Part shown: piece after piece, positions 26,235-35,839 of the stretch
Numbering within the stretch: position 1 is the stretch's first letter
How the letters are laid out: each line of letters opens with the position of its first letter
NCBI RefSeq assembly: GCF_004011865.1
Contig: NZ_RKLP01000009.1
Location: forward strand, 215,349 to 279,348
Reading direction: 5' to 3'
Length of the DNA: 64,000 bases
From: Prescottella agglutinans
GTDB taxonomy: Bacteria > Actinomycetota > Actinomycetes > Mycobacteriales > Mycobacteriaceae
The notes under the pieces: model-generated
Databases searched by the model: none
Told to the model about the DNA's origin: nothing
The model's input: only the letters and a program-made list of their open reading frames with translations
Program-made: the position numbers and the translations under genes

Positions 26235-26260
26235 GTACCGAGTCGGTACAAAAATGTACC
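26235..26260. promoter_or_regulatory. Operator candidate 2 of the sulfation regulon, before cysD
   Basis: GGTACA (26245-26250), AAAA, TGTACC (26255-26260): the same inverted repeat as 25183-25198. GTACCGAGTCGGTAC (26235-26249) is a second, overlapping perfect palindrome that shares a half-site. Three half-sites thus lie about 10 bp apart, 28 nt before the GTG of cysD. Confidence 0.75.
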
Positions 26261-26288
26261 GATGCGTCGATCCGCCGAGGAGCTGCGC

Positions 26289-27215
26289 GTGACACCCCTG
26301 ACATCCCCGCCCGCCTACGAGCTGTCGCACCTGCAGGCGCTCGAGGCCGAGGCGGTCCACATCTTCCGCGAGGTCGCCGCGACCTTCGAGCGTCCCGTCC
26401 TGCTGTTCTCCGGCGGCAAGGACTCGGTGGTGATGCTGCACGTCGCGGCCAAGGCGTTCTGGCCGGCGCCGCTGCCGTTCCCGGTGATGCACGTCGACAC
26501 CGGCCACAACTTCGACGAGGTCATCGAGTTCCGGGACCGGACCGTCGAACGGCTCGGCCTCCGGCTCGTGGTCGCGAGCGTCGAGGACGACATCGCGGCG
26601 GGACGGGTCGTCGACGAGACCGGCCCGCGGGCCAGCCGCAACCGCCTGCAGACGCATTCGCTGCTGCGCGGCATCCGGGAGAACAGGTTCGACGCGGTCT
26701 TCGGCGGCGCCCGGCGCGACGAGGAGAAGGCCCGCGCCAAGGAGCGGGTGTTCAGCTTCCGCGACGAGTTCGGGCAGTGGGATCCCAAGGCCCAGCGCCC
26801 CGAACTGTGGAACCTCTACAACGGGCGGCACCGGCGCGGCGAGCACATCCGGGTGTTCCCGCTGTCGAACTGGACCGAGCTCGACATCTGGCAGTACATC
26901 CTCGAGGAGGAGATCGCACTGCCGTCGATCTACTACGCGCACCGTCGTCCGGTCGTCGAACGCGACGGAATGCTGCTGGCGCACACGCGGTTCCTGACCC
27001 TGCTGCCGGGAGAGGAGCTGCGCGAGGAGCTGGTCCGGTTCCGGACCGTCGGCGACGCGACGTGCACGGGCTGTGTCGAGTCGTCGGCCGCCACCGCCGC
27101 CGAGGTCGTCACCGAGGTCGCGGCGAGCCGGATCACCGAACGGGGCGCGACCCGCGCCGACGACCGGATCTCGGAGGCCGGCATGGAGGATCGTAAGAAG
27201 GAGGGCTACTTCTGA
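26289..27215 (+). CDS. cysD: Sulfate adenylyltransferase subunit 2
   Basis: 308 residues. GTG 26289 has GAGGAG 6 nt upstream; an ATG at 26262 directly abuts the operator and has no ribosome site. PP-loop motif FSGGKDS near residue 40, then [26 protein letters not shown] and EDRKKEGYF at the C-terminus are classical CysD. With CysN it makes APS from ATP and sulfate, driven by GTP. First gene of cysD-cysNC-cysQ, placed with a sulfotransferase rather than with sulfite reductase genes, which favours a role in sulfation. Confidence 0.96.
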   Translation: MTPLTSPPAYELSHLQALEAEAVHIFREVAATFERPVLLFSGGKDSVVMLHVAAKAFWPAPLPFPVMHVDTGHNFDEVIEFRDRTVERLGLRLVVASVEDDIAAGRVVDETGPRASRNRLQTHSLLRGIRENRFDAVFGGARRDEEKARAKERVFSFRDEFGQWDPKAQRPELWNLYNGRHRRGEHIRVFPLSNWTELDIWQYILEEEIALPSIYYAHRRPVVERDGMLLAHTRFLTLLPGEELREELVRFRTVGDATCTGCVESSAATAAEVVTEVAASRITERGATRADDRISEAGMEDRKKEGYF

Positions 27216-29068
27216 TGGTGCACACCCGACAGCTCCTCCGCGTCGCGACGGCGGGCAGCGTCGACGACGGCAAGTCGACGCTCATCGGCCGCCTGCTGTA
27301 CGACTCGAAGTCGATCTTCGAGGACCAGCTCGAGGCGGTCGAGCGCAGCAGCCGCGAGCGCGGCACCGAGTACACCGATCTGGCGCTGCTCACCGACGGG
27401 CTGCGGGCCGAGCGCGAGCAGGGGATCACGATCGACGTCGCGCACCGGTACTTCGCGACGCCGCAGCGCAAGTTCATCATCGCCGACACCCCCGGCCACG
27501 AGCAGTACACGCGCAACATGGTCACCGGCGCCTCGACCGCCGACCTGGCGCTGATCCTCGTCGACGCCCGCAAGGGCGTGCTCGAGCAGACGCGCCGGCA
27601 CGCCTTCCTCTCGACGCTGCTGGGGATCCCGCACCTGGTGTTGTGCGTCAACAAGATGGATCTCGTCGACTGGTCGCAGGAGCGGTTCGAGGAGATCAAG
27701 GACGAGTTCGGGCAGTTCGCCACCAAGCTCGACGTGCACGACCTGACGTTCATCCCGGTGTCGGCGCTCAAGGGCGACAACATCGTCACCCGCACCGAGA
27801 ACATGCCCTGGTACGAGGGCTCGTCCCTGCTGCACCACCTCGAGGAGGTGCACATCGCGTCCGACCGCAACCTCATCGACGCGCGGCTGCCCGTGCAGTA
27901 CGTGATCCGGCCGCAGCGGCAGACCGACGCCGAACTGCACGACTTCCGCGGCTACGCGGGCACCGTCGCCAGCGGCGTGTTCAAGCCCGGCGACGAGGTC
28001 GTCGCGCTGCCGTCGGGCTTCACGTCGACGATCTCGGCGATCTGGGGGCCGGGCGGCGAGCCCGTCAAGGAGGCGTTCGCGCCGTCCGCCGTGTGCGTGC
28101 AGTTGGCGGACGACCTCGACGTCAGCCGCGGGGACACCCTCTGTCGGCCCAACAACCGGCCGCTCGTCGGCCAGGAGCTCGACGCGATGGTCTGCTGGCT
28201 CACCGAGCAGTCCTCACTGGGCCCCGACGCGCGCTACACGGTCCTGCACACCACCCGCTCCACGAAGGCGCAGGTGGTGCGCCTCGACTACCGGCTCGAC
28301 GTCAACACGCTGCACCGCGACGAGACCGCACAGTCGCTCTCGCTCAACGAGATCGGACGCATCCAGCTCCGCACCCAGCAGCCGCTGCTGTTCGACCCGT
28401 ACCGTCGCAACCGGGTCACGGGCAGCTTCATCCTCGTCGACGACACGACGGGCAACACCGTCGCCGCCGGCATGATCACCGGACCCACGCTCAAGGAATC
28501 GAAGGTGGTGTGGCATGCGGCGGCCGTGTCCCGTGACGAGCGTGCCACCCGCGGCGCCACGGTGTGGCTCACCGGGCTGTCCGCGTCGGGGAAGTCCACC
28601 GTCGCGGTCGAACTCGAACGGCGACTCGTCGCGGCGGGGATACCCGCGTACCGGCTCGACGGTGACAACCTCCGCCACGGGCTCAACGCCGACCTCGGGT
28701 TCAGTGCCGAGGACCGGGCCGAGAACGTCCGGAGGGTCGGTGCCGTCGCGCAGTTGATCGCCGACGCGGGTCTGGTGGCGGTCGCCTCGCTCATCAGCCC
28801 GTACCGGGACGATCGGGACCGAGTACGCCGCCTGCACGAGGAGGCGGGACTGCCGTTCGTCGAGGTGTTCGTCGACACGCCGATCGAACAGTGCGAGGCG
28901 CGCGATCCCAAGGGCATGTACGCCAAGGCCCGAGCGGGGGAGATCACCGGCTTCACCGGCGTCGACGACCCCTACGAGACGCCCGAGAACGCCGAGTTGG
29001 TGCTGCGGCCCGAGGACGGCGACCCGGTCGCGCAGGCCGCCATGATCATGGAGTATCTGAACCTGTGA
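27215..29068 (+). CDS. cysNC: Bifunctional sulfate adenylyltransferase subunit 1 / APS kinase
   Basis: 617 residues, start overlapping the cysD stop by one base. Residues 1-430 are CysN, an EF-Tu-like GTPase: GSVDDGKST (G1), DTPGHEQY (G3), NKMD (G4). From about residue 440 to the end it is CysC, APS kinase: [12 protein letters not shown] (P-loop), [39 protein letters not shown]. The fusion carries APS straight through to PAPS, the donor used by the nearby sulfotransferase. Confidence 0.96.
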   Translation: MVHTRQLLRVATAGSVDDGKSTLIGRLLYDSKSIFEDQLEAVERSSRERGTEYTDLALLTDGLRAEREQGITIDVAHRYFATPQRKFIIADTPGHEQYTRNMVTGASTADLALILVDARKGVLEQTRRHAFLSTLLGIPHLVLCVNKMDLVDWSQERFEEIKDEFGQFATKLDVHDLTFIPVSALKGDNIVTRTENMPWYEGSSLLHHLEEVHIASDRNLIDARLPVQYVIRPQRQTDAELHDFRGYAGTVASGVFKPGDEVVALPSGFTSTISAIWGPGGEPVKEAFAPSAVCVQLADDLDVSRGDTLCRPNNRPLVGQELDAMVCWLTEQSSLGPDARYTVLHTTRSTKAQVVRLDYRLDVNTLHRDETAQSLSLNEIGRIQLRTQQPLLFDPYRRNRVTGSFILVDDTTGNTVAAGMITGPTLKESKVVWHAAAVSRDERATRGATVWLTGLSASGKSTVAVELERRLVAAGIPAYRLDGDNLRHGLNADLGFSAEDRAENVRRVGAVAQLIADAGLVAVASLISPYRDDRDRVRRLHEEAGLPFVEVFVDTPIEQCEARDPKGMYAKARAGEITGFTGVDDPYETPENAELVLRPEDGDPVAQAAMIMEYLNL

Positions 29069-30183
29069 CCACCGACGCCGAACTGGCCGCCGACCTCGCC
29101 GCTCGCGCTGGCGACCTGCTGCTCGGGATCCGGGCCCGCGAGCTGGGGGAGACCCCGCTGGACAAGGCGGCGGCCAAGGAGCTGGGCCGCCGCGGCGACA
29201 AGGCGGCCGACGCCCTGCTGCTCGAGGGGCTGGCCGCCGCCCGCCCCGGTGACGCCGTGCTGTCCGAGGAATCCGTGGACGATCCTGCGCGCCTGGATAA
29301 TCCGCGAGTCTGGATCATCGACCCGCTCGACGGCTCCCGCGAGTACGGCCTGGCCGGACGCGCCGACTGGGCCGTGCATGTCGCGCTGTGGGAACGCGGC
29401 GCCGGCATCACCGCGGCCGCCGTCGCGCAGCCCGCGCTCGGCGAGGTGTACGTGAGTGGGACCGCACGAGCGGTGCCCTCGAACCGGGCGCGTCCCCGAA
29501 TTCTGGTGAGCGACAGCCGACCTCCCGAGTTCGTCGACGCGCTCGCACGGCACGTCGACGGCGACGTCGCGCCCATGGGTTCGGCGGGTGCGAAGGCCAT
29601 GGCGGTACTGCGCGGTGACGCCGACGCCTACGTGCACGCGGGCGGGCAGTGGGAGTGGGACTCGGCCGCCCCGGTGGGTGTCGCACTCGCGGCGGGGCTG
29701 CACTGCTCCCGCATCGACGGCGCACCCCTGCGGTACAACGAGTCGCACCCGTACCTGCCCGACCTGCTGATCTGTCGCCGGGACCTCGCGGTACCCCTGC
29801 TCGCGGGGATCGCCGAACTGACCGCGGCGGCCACGCACGACAGCCCGCGGGTGGCGATGGCGCGCGAGTACATCGGTTCGCTCGTCACGCACGATGCGAG
29901 CAAGGTGCGCCTCGCCCGGCACTGCCATCGGTACGAGAACGGGCAGCGCACAGGCGATTCCGGCGACGAGATCCGCGCGATGCTCGAAACCGGCGGTCAG
30001 TACCGCCCGATCAGCGGGGTGCGCGACCTCGAGTTCCGCGAGTGGGGCTCCGACGTCGTGGCGAGGTTCCTGCTCGACATGAACACCGGGCGCGACACGC
30101 TGACCGTCGCGATCACCGAGCACTTCTCGATCCCCAGTGCGGAGATCGACTCGATCACCGCGATCATCGAGCCGCAACCCTAG
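29065..30183 (+). CDS. cysQ: CysQ-type 3'(2'),5'-bisphosphate nucleotidase with C-terminal NTF2-like extension
   Basis: 372 residues, GTG overlapping cysNC (GTGA). Residues 1-250 are a CysQ / inositol-phosphatase domain: metal motif [11 protein letters not shown] (85-95), EES at 68-70, and WEWDSAAP with Asp199. It removes PAP, the inhibitory by-product of sulfotransferases, or recycles PAPS. CysQ proteins usually end near residue 250-270; here about 110 further residues follow ([47 protein letters not shown]) that look like an NTF2/SnoaL-like domain. No stop or frameshift separates the parts. Confidence 0.9.
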   Translation: MTTDAELAADLAARAGDLLLGIRARELGETPLDKAAAKELGRRGDKAADALLLEGLAAARPGDAVLSEESVDDPARLDNPRVWIIDPLDGSREYGLAGRADWAVHVALWERGAGITAAAVAQPALGEVYVSGTARAVPSNRARPRILVSDSRPPEFVDALARHVDGDVAPMGSAGAKAMAVLRGDADAYVHAGGQWEWDSAAPVGVALAAGLHCSRIDGAPLRYNESHPYLPDLLICRRDLAVPLLAGIAELTAAATHDSPRVAMAREYIGSLVTHDASKVRLARHCHRYENGQRTGDSGDEIRAMLETGGQYRPISGVRDLEFREWGSDVVARFLLDMNTGRDTLTVAITEHFSIPSAEIDSITAIIEPQP

Positions 30184-30212
30184 AGTCCGGGCTGAGCGGT
30201 AGGGTCGCCCGC

Positions 30213-30467
30213 GTGGCATTCGATGACGATGAACGGGCGGCCCTGCTGGCATTGAAGGGTGTCGGGCCCACCGTGGTTCGACGGCTCGAGGAGATGGGCC
30301 ACGACAGCTTCGACGCGTTGCGGTCCGTGCACGCCGACGACATCCTCGACGCGGGGTCCGCGATCACCGGGTCGACCTGCTGGCGCAACAGTCCGCAGGC
30401 CCGGGCCGCGGTCGCCGCGGTCCTCGAGCGAGCACACCGGGATCGACCGGAGTCCGCGGCCCCGTAG
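30213..30467 (+). CDS. Small helix-hairpin-helix protein
   Basis: 84 residues, GTG start. LKGVGPTVVRRLEEMGHDSF fits a helix-hairpin-helix as in Cdd1-like and DUF4332-like proteins, and the middle carries a Cys (TGSTCWRNSPQA). TAGGGT at 30200-30205 lies 7 nt before GTG and no ribosome site is visible, so the transcript may be leaderless and separate from cysQ. Probable nucleic-acid or protein contact; function unknown. Confidence 0.75.
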   Translation: MAFDDDERAALLALKGVGPTVVRRLEEMGHDSFDALRSVHADDILDAGSAITGSTCWRNSPQARAAVAAVLERAHRDRPESAAP

Positions 30468-30494
30468 TCGGCCCGGTGTGGACGGAAGCTGCGC

Positions 30495-30968
30495 TCAGGC
30501 TGATGCGGACTCCGATTCGAGGGCGGCGCCGAGCGCGTCGAGCAGCAGTTCGGTGCCCTCCTCGCGGGATCCGGCGTCGTCATAGCCGTCGAGGTACGCG
30601 CCCTGCTCCGTCATCACCAGGCGGGTGCCGTCGCCCGCCGGGAAGAACTCGATGGTGGCCAGGGACACCGAGATCCGGACGTCGTCCATGTGCATGTCGT
30701 AGCTGTAGACGATCCGCTCGTTGGGGACGATGTCCTGGTAGAGCGACGAGAACGAATGCACGGGGCCACCTTTCGGTCCGCCGGCCACGGTCTCGCGGCC
30801 GCCCACACGGAAGTCCATCGCGGGTTCGTCCGAGATCCACTCGTCGGGGTGGGTGAACCAGCGGGCCTTCGCTTCCGGATCGGCGAAAGCGTGGAAGACC
30901 CGCGCGGGGCTCGCGTCGTAGACGCGTTCGACGACGAACGTGGAATGTGTGACCGATCGGCTGCTCAT
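30495..30968 (-). CDS. AHSA1/SRPBCC-family protein
   Basis: 157 residues, ATG 30968, overlapping the ArsR gene by 4 nt. AHSA1 pattern: [54 protein letters not shown]. This ArsR plus AHSA1 pair is common in actinobacteria and proteobacteria; the second gene is under the regulator's control. Ligand unknown. Confidence 0.88.
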   Translation of the reverse strand: MSSRSVTHSTFVVERVYDASPARVFHAFADPEAKARWFTHPDEWISDEPAMDFRVGGRETVAGGPKGGPVHSFSSLYQDIVPNERIVYSYDMHMDDVRISVSLATIEFFPAGDGTRLVMTEQGAYLDGYDDAGSREEGTELLLDALGAALESESASA

Positions 30969-31318
30969 GGCAACTCCTTGGTTTCGGGTGCTACGTCGGT
31001 CTCGGCGAGATACTCGCCGAGTCGGTCCAGGCGGCGCTCGAGACTCGTGCGCCGCCGAGCGATCCACTGCCCGGCCCCGTCCAGCGCATCCGGCACCAGG
31101 TGGCACGTCCGGGTGCGACCGACCTTCTCCGACCGCACCAGTCCGCTGGCCTCGAGCACCTGAAGGTGCTGCACGACGGCCGGCAGTGACATGTCGAGCG
31201 GAGCCGCGAGTTCGCTGACCGATGCCGGCCCGCGGCTGAGTCGCTCGACCATTCCGCGCCGACTCGGATCCGACAGTGCGTGGAACACCTGGTCCAGTGG
31301 TGCGGAATACTTAAGCAC
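30965..31318 (-). CDS. ArsR-family regulator
   Basis: 117 residues, GTG 31318 (reads as [15 protein letters not shown]). Winged helix: [25 protein letters not shown], then [18 protein letters not shown] and the wing [13 protein letters not shown]. No Cys pair for metal sensing, so this is the non-metal, AHSA1-linked subgroup. The GTG lies inside the 6-nt centre of a perfect 11-bp inverted repeat (31305-31332), which implies tight self-control. Confidence 0.9.
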   Translation of the reverse strand: MLKYSAPLDQVFHALSDPSRRGMVERLSRGPASVSELAAPLDMSLPAVVQHLQVLEASGLVRSEKVGRTRTCHLVPDALDGAGQWIARRRTSLERRLDRLGEYLAETDVAPETKELP

Positions 31319-31332
31319 GTCCTTAAGTATTC
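31305..31332. promoter_or_regulatory. ArsR operator candidate spanning the start codon
   Basis: GAATACTTAAG (31305-31315), 6 nt, CTTAAGTATTC (31322-31332). The arms are perfect. The spacer contains the ArsR start codon; on the minus strand AATACT lies 7 nt before GTG and may be the -10 of a leaderless transcript. Confidence 0.8.
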
Positions 31333-31383
31333 TCGAATGTCAGGTGAAGTCAAGACCCGAACGGCGAAACGCTGGTCGAACCG

Positions 31384-34300
31384 TCAGAACCGCAGCACCA
31401 TCGGCCCCGGGTTCCACAGACCCGAGCGACGCTCGGTGACGAGCGTGACCTCCGCCGGCATCGCAGACTCGTCCCGAGGTGTGAACTCCTCGATCGCGCC
31501 CCAGTCCTGTCGCCAGTCGTGATTCAGGTACGAGGGGATCGTCCGCGCCGTCAGCAACTGATCGGTCCAGCCGAGCGGTCCGCCGCCGAAGTGGTCCTGC
31601 CACAGATTCGTCGAGACCGCACCGCCGCGGTCGGGGAGGATGCGGTACTGCGGCACCTCCGCGACGCCCTCGTGATGCGTGAACGGCTGCTGACACGGGA
31701 ACTGGAGCCCCACGGCCCAGTCCGCCAACACCGGGGTGTCCGAGCCGACGACGTCGTTCAACGTCCGGGTCTGCGGGACACGCGGGGGAGTGACCGCGAG
31801 CCACTGGTCCGGGTCGCGGTTGTCGTCGGAGGCGACCAGGCGGACCGCGTCGGCCTCCGCGGGCAACTGATCGAGCGGCACCCGCAGATTCCGCCACGAC
31901 GGGGCCGGACCGATGTCGAGCGGGGCGGCCCGTCCGAGCACCGCCACCGATCCGTCGGGCTGCCGGACGCCGTACTCGACCTCGAGAGTCTGGCCGGGCG
32001 TGACGATGCCGTCGGGATCGACGGACCGGATCCGACCGGCGGCCGCGATCGAGACGATGTCGCCGCGCGAGCCGTCGTCTCCGACGGCCGGCAGCCCGTA
32101 CCAGCCGCTGACCAGCGACGCCGGGGTCTGCTCGCCGCGGCTGTAGCTGCCCAGCACGGGGGTCGTGGCGGGGTCCAGCCCGTACGGCAACGCGACCGTG
32201 CTGCCGTTGATGCCGACCGCTCCCTCACCGCCGCCCGTTCCGGCCACGGCGTCCGTCGACGTCGGCGTCGTGTCGGAATCGACGAGATTCGCCGCGCCGG
32301 TCGCCGCCGTGCCGGCGTCGGCACTGAGATCCGACGCGACGCCGTTCGGCGTGAATCCGGTCGCCGCCTCACCACCGAGCGCGGTCACGACGTTCCCCGA
32401 GAGCGGTTGCAGCATGGACGCGTTCGGGTCGGTCTCCAGCAGCACGTCGTTCGCGAGCCCGCAGTTCTGACCCCGCAGTGCGTCGAAGTTGGAACGAGCC
32501 AACGAGTAGGCCGGGTACTGGGACACCGCGCCCTTCGCGAGCGAGAGCACCTCGAAGAGCACCACCGCGGCCGCGGCGATCGTCAACGGTGGGAGCGCCC
32601 ACACCCACCGGGTGCGGGAACCCGGCGCGGGAACCCGGGACTCGCGCACATGGCACCAGGCCGCCACTGCGAGCATGAGGAGCGCGCCGCCGAACAGCAG
32701 GGTTGCGGCGCCGGTACCGGCGATCGACGGCGGCTTGTCCCACCACGGCACACCCCAGGCCGACACGTACCAGTAGTTGTTGGTTCCGGTGAACGACATC
32801 GCCATGACGAACAACACCGCGGCCGCGAACAGTGCCCGGTTGCGCGGCGAGCGCAGCACCGCCGTGCTCACGGCGACTGCGGTCAGCACCGCCAACGCGC
32901 CTGCGAGGCCGGCGAAGACGCCGAGATGGTGCGTCCACTTCGTGGGCGTGAACATCATCAGCGCGACGGCGCCGAGCGTGACCCCGACGATCCGGCGCGA
33001 CGGACCGGCCGCCATGCCGGGAACGCGCCCGCCCTTGCGCAGCATCGCCAGGATGCCGACCAGGAGGCCGAGGAACATCACGAAGATGCCGAACCGTCGC
33101 GAGAGCGAGCCGTCGGCCGTGTAGTTCAGCAGCCACTGGTAGCGCAGGTACTCGGTGAACCACTTCTCGTTGGGGCCGCCCGCGACGTGCGCGTCCTGCA
33201 TCGTCGGGACGATCGCGAGTGTCTGATCGCCGAAGATCGCCACGAGGATCGCCGTGCCGGACGCGACCAGCGGCAGCAGGAGCGCGGCGTAGCCGACGGT
33301 CTTCGCGCGAGCGACGAGGATCCGCAGCAGGGGCCCTATTCCGGCGAGCAACGCTGCGAAACAGATGATGCCGGAGGGGCCGACCGAGAGGGTCGCGGCC
33401 GCGACGAGGATCGCGACCGCCGCAGGCAACAGGCGCCGGGTCGCGATCGCGCGCTCGACCGAGCACCAGGTGAGCAGCACCCCGGCCGCGACGATCGGTT
33501 CGGGCCGCAGGCCGTTGTTGTACGGCAGCCACACCGCGAGGAACGCCAGCGCGCCGGTCCACAGGGCGATCCTGCTGGTGCGGGCCGCGACACCCAGTCT
33601 CGGCACCACCTCGCGACTGAGCACCAGCCACGTCGCGATGCCGGCGAGGAGGGCGGGCAGGCGCACCCAGATGCTCGCGCTCCAGACGTCGTCGAGCAGG
33701 CCGAAAATGTAGTAGTACGGAGTGCCGAACGGCGTCTCGGGAACAGCGAAGTAGCGGAAGTAGTTCGACATGTAGCCGGACGACTGCGCCGAGCGGGCCA
33801 TCGTGTACTGATAGCCGTCGTCGGCGGTGGTCGCGCCGATGAAGTGCCACAGCACGAGCGTCCCGAGGACGACCCCGTCGGCGACGCCGAAACGCCACCA
33901 GCGGGCCGGCAGGAAGCGTCGGGCACGGCGGCCGTCGGAGCAGTCGAGTCGGTGCAGCGCAACCAGACTCACGAGTGTCGCGAGGACGGCCATGATCATC
34001 GCGACGAGCTTGATCGGTGTCGGCGACGAGGAGAAGCGCGAGTCGATCTCGGCGTTCACCTGCAACCCGGCCGGGGCGGCGCCGTCGAGATCACTGAAGA
34101 CGCCGACCATCTGGGGGCGGAAGTCGCCGTCGAGAGTCTTGGACGGAATCGCCTCGGCTGCCGGAGATCCGGTGACCGATGCGACGGTCCGGGTGGCGTC
34201 CGAGGAGATCGTCACGGCGCAGTCGGCGCCGGTGAGTTCCGACAGGGGAGCGGAGAACAGTGCGGTGTCGCGCAGGATCACCTCGAGCCGCGCGGGCGAA

Positions 34301-34677
34301 TCCCCGGACGCCGCCACGGTCTTCGCGATCAACCCGTAGCGCTCCGCTCCTGGTGCACCCGCCGGCATCGTGGCCGCCACGAAGCCGCCGTTCTGGAGAC
34401 GCTGCGCCGCCGAACACGGGATCCGGGCATCGAGCGTCAGCGGCGCGTACGCCACCAGTGGCGCCTCGACGCTGGCCGTGACACCGTTCTGCGGCCACGA
34501 CAGGGAAGCCTGCTGCTGATCGACCGGGAGCAACGGAATCGCCACCGCCGACAGCACACCGATCACCGCCGCGACGATCGCGATCACGCGCGCCCGCGCG
34601 AGCCCCCACCACCCCGGGCGTGCCGGTTCGGCGCGCCGTGTCGGATCTCCTGCGGATGTTTGCTCCGCCCCCACCAT
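31384..34677 (-). CDS. emb: Arabinosyltransferase (EmbC-like)
   Basis: 1097 residues from ATG 34677 (MVGAEQTSAGD). GT-C fold membrane enzyme that adds arabinofuranose from decaprenyl-phosphoryl-arabinose to arabinogalactan or lipoarabinomannan; ethambutol target family. N-terminal helix, then a periplasmic beta domain, then the GT-C motif ATTADDGYQYTMARS with the catalytic Asp pair in the first periplasmic loop after helix 2. More than ten membrane helices follow, ending in a long periplasmic carbohydrate-binding domain from about residue 700. Only one emb gene is visible here. Its presence marks a mycolic-acid actinobacterium. Confidence 0.93.
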   Translation of the reverse strand: MVGAEQTSAGDPTRRAEPARPGWWGLARARVIAIVAAVIGVLSAVAIPLLPVDQQQASLSWPQNGVTASVEAPLVAYAPLTLDARIPCSAAQRLQNGGFVAATMPAGAPGAERYGLIAKTVAASGDSPARLEVILRDTALFSAPLSELTGADCAVTISSDATRTVASVTGSPAAEAIPSKTLDGDFRPQMVGVFSDLDGAAPAGLQVNAEIDSRFSSSPTPIKLVAMIMAVLATLVSLVALHRLDCSDGRRARRFLPARWWRFGVADGVVLGTLVLWHFIGATTADDGYQYTMARSAQSSGYMSNYFRYFAVPETPFGTPYYYIFGLLDDVWSASIWVRLPALLAGIATWLVLSREVVPRLGVAARTSRIALWTGALAFLAVWLPYNNGLRPEPIVAAGVLLTWCSVERAIATRRLLPAAVAILVAAATLSVGPSGIICFAALLAGIGPLLRILVARAKTVGYAALLLPLVASGTAILVAIFGDQTLAIVPTMQDAHVAGGPNEKWFTEYLRYQWLLNYTADGSLSRRFGIFVMFLGLLVGILAMLRKGGRVPGMAAGPSRRIVGVTLGAVALMMFTPTKWTHHLGVFAGLAGALAVLTAVAVSTAVLRSPRNRALFAAAVLFVMAMSFTGTNNYWYVSAWGVPWWDKPPSIAGTGAATLLFGGALLMLAVAAWCHVRESRVPAPGSRTRWVWALPPLTIAAAAVVLFEVLSLAKGAVSQYPAYSLARSNFDALRGQNCGLANDVLLETDPNASMLQPLSGNVVTALGGEAATGFTPNGVASDLSADAGTAATGAANLVDSDTTPTSTDAVAGTGGGEGAVGINGSTVALPYGLDPATTPVLGSYSRGEQTPASLVSGWYGLPAVGDDGSRGDIVSIAAAGRIRSVDPDGIVTPGQTLEVEYGVRQPDGSVAVLGRAAPLDIGPAPSWRNLRVPLDQLPAEADAVRLVASDDNRDPDQWLAVTPPRVPQTRTLNDVVGSDTPVLADWAVGLQFPCQQPFTHHEGVAEVPQYRILPDRGGAVSTNLWQDHFGGGPLGWTDQLLTARTIPSYLNHDWRQDWGAIEEFTPRDESAMPAEVTLVTERRSGLWNPGPMVLRF

Positions 34678-34779
34678 GCTCTCGACCACGAGAAGCGATG
34701 GTAACGGCAATCACACCGGCCGCGGGCGTACTCACCGTGCCGCCGCGAAATCCGGCAATTCGACGGGTAGAACGGACGG

Positions 34780-35817
34780 ATGAAGGTCTACACGGGAACC
34801 GATGCCGCCATCGATCCGACCGCGGTCGCCGACTTCGCCCGTCGCGCGGAGGCGGCCGGGTACGACGGTCTGCACGTCTCGGAGACCGTCCACGATCCGT
34901 TCCTCCTCGCGCTCCTGGCACTGCAGGCCACCGAACGGATCGTCGTCCGCACGTCGGTGGCGCTGGCGTTCGTGCGCAGTCCCTTGCTGACCGCGTACAC
35001 GGCGTGGGACCTCTCGAAGCTGTCGGGCGGGCGCTTCCACCTCGGACTCGGCAGCCAGATCCGTCAGAACATCGAGGAGCGGTACGCGATGGAGTGGTCC
35101 GCGCCCGCGGCCCGCATGCGCGAGTACGTCGGTGTGGTGCGCGCGGCGTTCGAGACCTTCCGCACCGGCGAACTCGTTGCCTACGAGGGGGACCGATACC
35201 GGTTCACCAGGATGCAGCCGTACTTCAATCCCGGACCCGACCACGACACCGCGGTCCCGCCGATCTACCTCGGCGGCGTCGGCAGACGGATGTGCCACGT
35301 CGCAGGAGAGGTGGCCGACGGGTTGGTCACGCACCCCACCAACTCCGATCCGCGGTATCTCGCCGACGAGTGCCTGCCGGTGCTGGCCGAGGGTGCCTCC
35401 GCGGCCGGGCGTTCGCTCGACGGCTTCGACGTGGTCGCGGGACTGCAGGTGATCGCCGGGGCGACCGACGCGGACGTGGCCGTGGAGCGGGAACGGCGAC
35501 GCCGCCTCTTCGCCTTCCTGTACTCGACGCCCGCGTACCGAGGTGCCCTGGAGCGTCACGGATTCCCGGACCTGCAGGAGCAGTTGGCCGCCCTGGTGCG
35601 ACGCGACGAGTGGGACCGGCTGCGGTCGGTGGTCACCGACGACGTCCTCGCCGAGATCGTGCCCACCGCGCGATACGACGAACTGGCCGAGGTGATTCGG
35701 CGACGACTCGACGGCGTGGCGGACGGGTTTCGTCCGGCCGTCACCCTCGCATTGCCGGAGAATCCCGACCACGACCGGTGGATGGCCGGTGTGGTCGCCG
35801 AACTGCAGGCGGGATAG
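34780..35817 (+). CDS. F420-dependent LLM-class oxidoreductase
   Basis: 345-residue luciferase-like TIM-barrel protein. Landmarks: YDGLHVSETVHDPFLL, RIVVRTSVALAFVRSP, LSGGRFHLGLGSQIRQNIEERY and PPIYLGGVGRRM, typical of the TIGR03617 mycobacterial F420-type group. It should use F420 as hydride carrier; substrate unknown. ATG has no ribosome site; TAGAAC lies 6 nt before it, so the transcript may be leaderless. Confidence 0.88.
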   Translation: MKVYTGTDAAIDPTAVADFARRAEAAGYDGLHVSETVHDPFLLALLALQATERIVVRTSVALAFVRSPLLTAYTAWDLSKLSGGRFHLGLGSQIRQNIEERYAMEWSAPAARMREYVGVVRAAFETFRTGELVAYEGDRYRFTRMQPYFNPGPDHDTAVPPIYLGGVGRRMCHVAGEVADGLVTHPTNSDPRYLADECLPVLAEGASAAGRSLDGFDVVAGLQVIAGATDADVAVERERRRRLFAFLYSTPAYRGALERHGFPDLQEQLAALVRRDEWDRLRSVVTDDVLAEIVPTARYDELAEVIRRRLDGVADGFRPAVTLALPENPDHDRWMAGVVAELQAG

Positions 35818-35839
35818 CCGCACAGGGGAGGAGAGCAGG

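Noticed and set aside
31519..34704. A 3.2-kb plus-strand open frame opposite emb
   Set aside because: Composition is extremely Arg/His/Gly-rich without any domain; it is an antisense shadow of the arabinosyltransferase gene.
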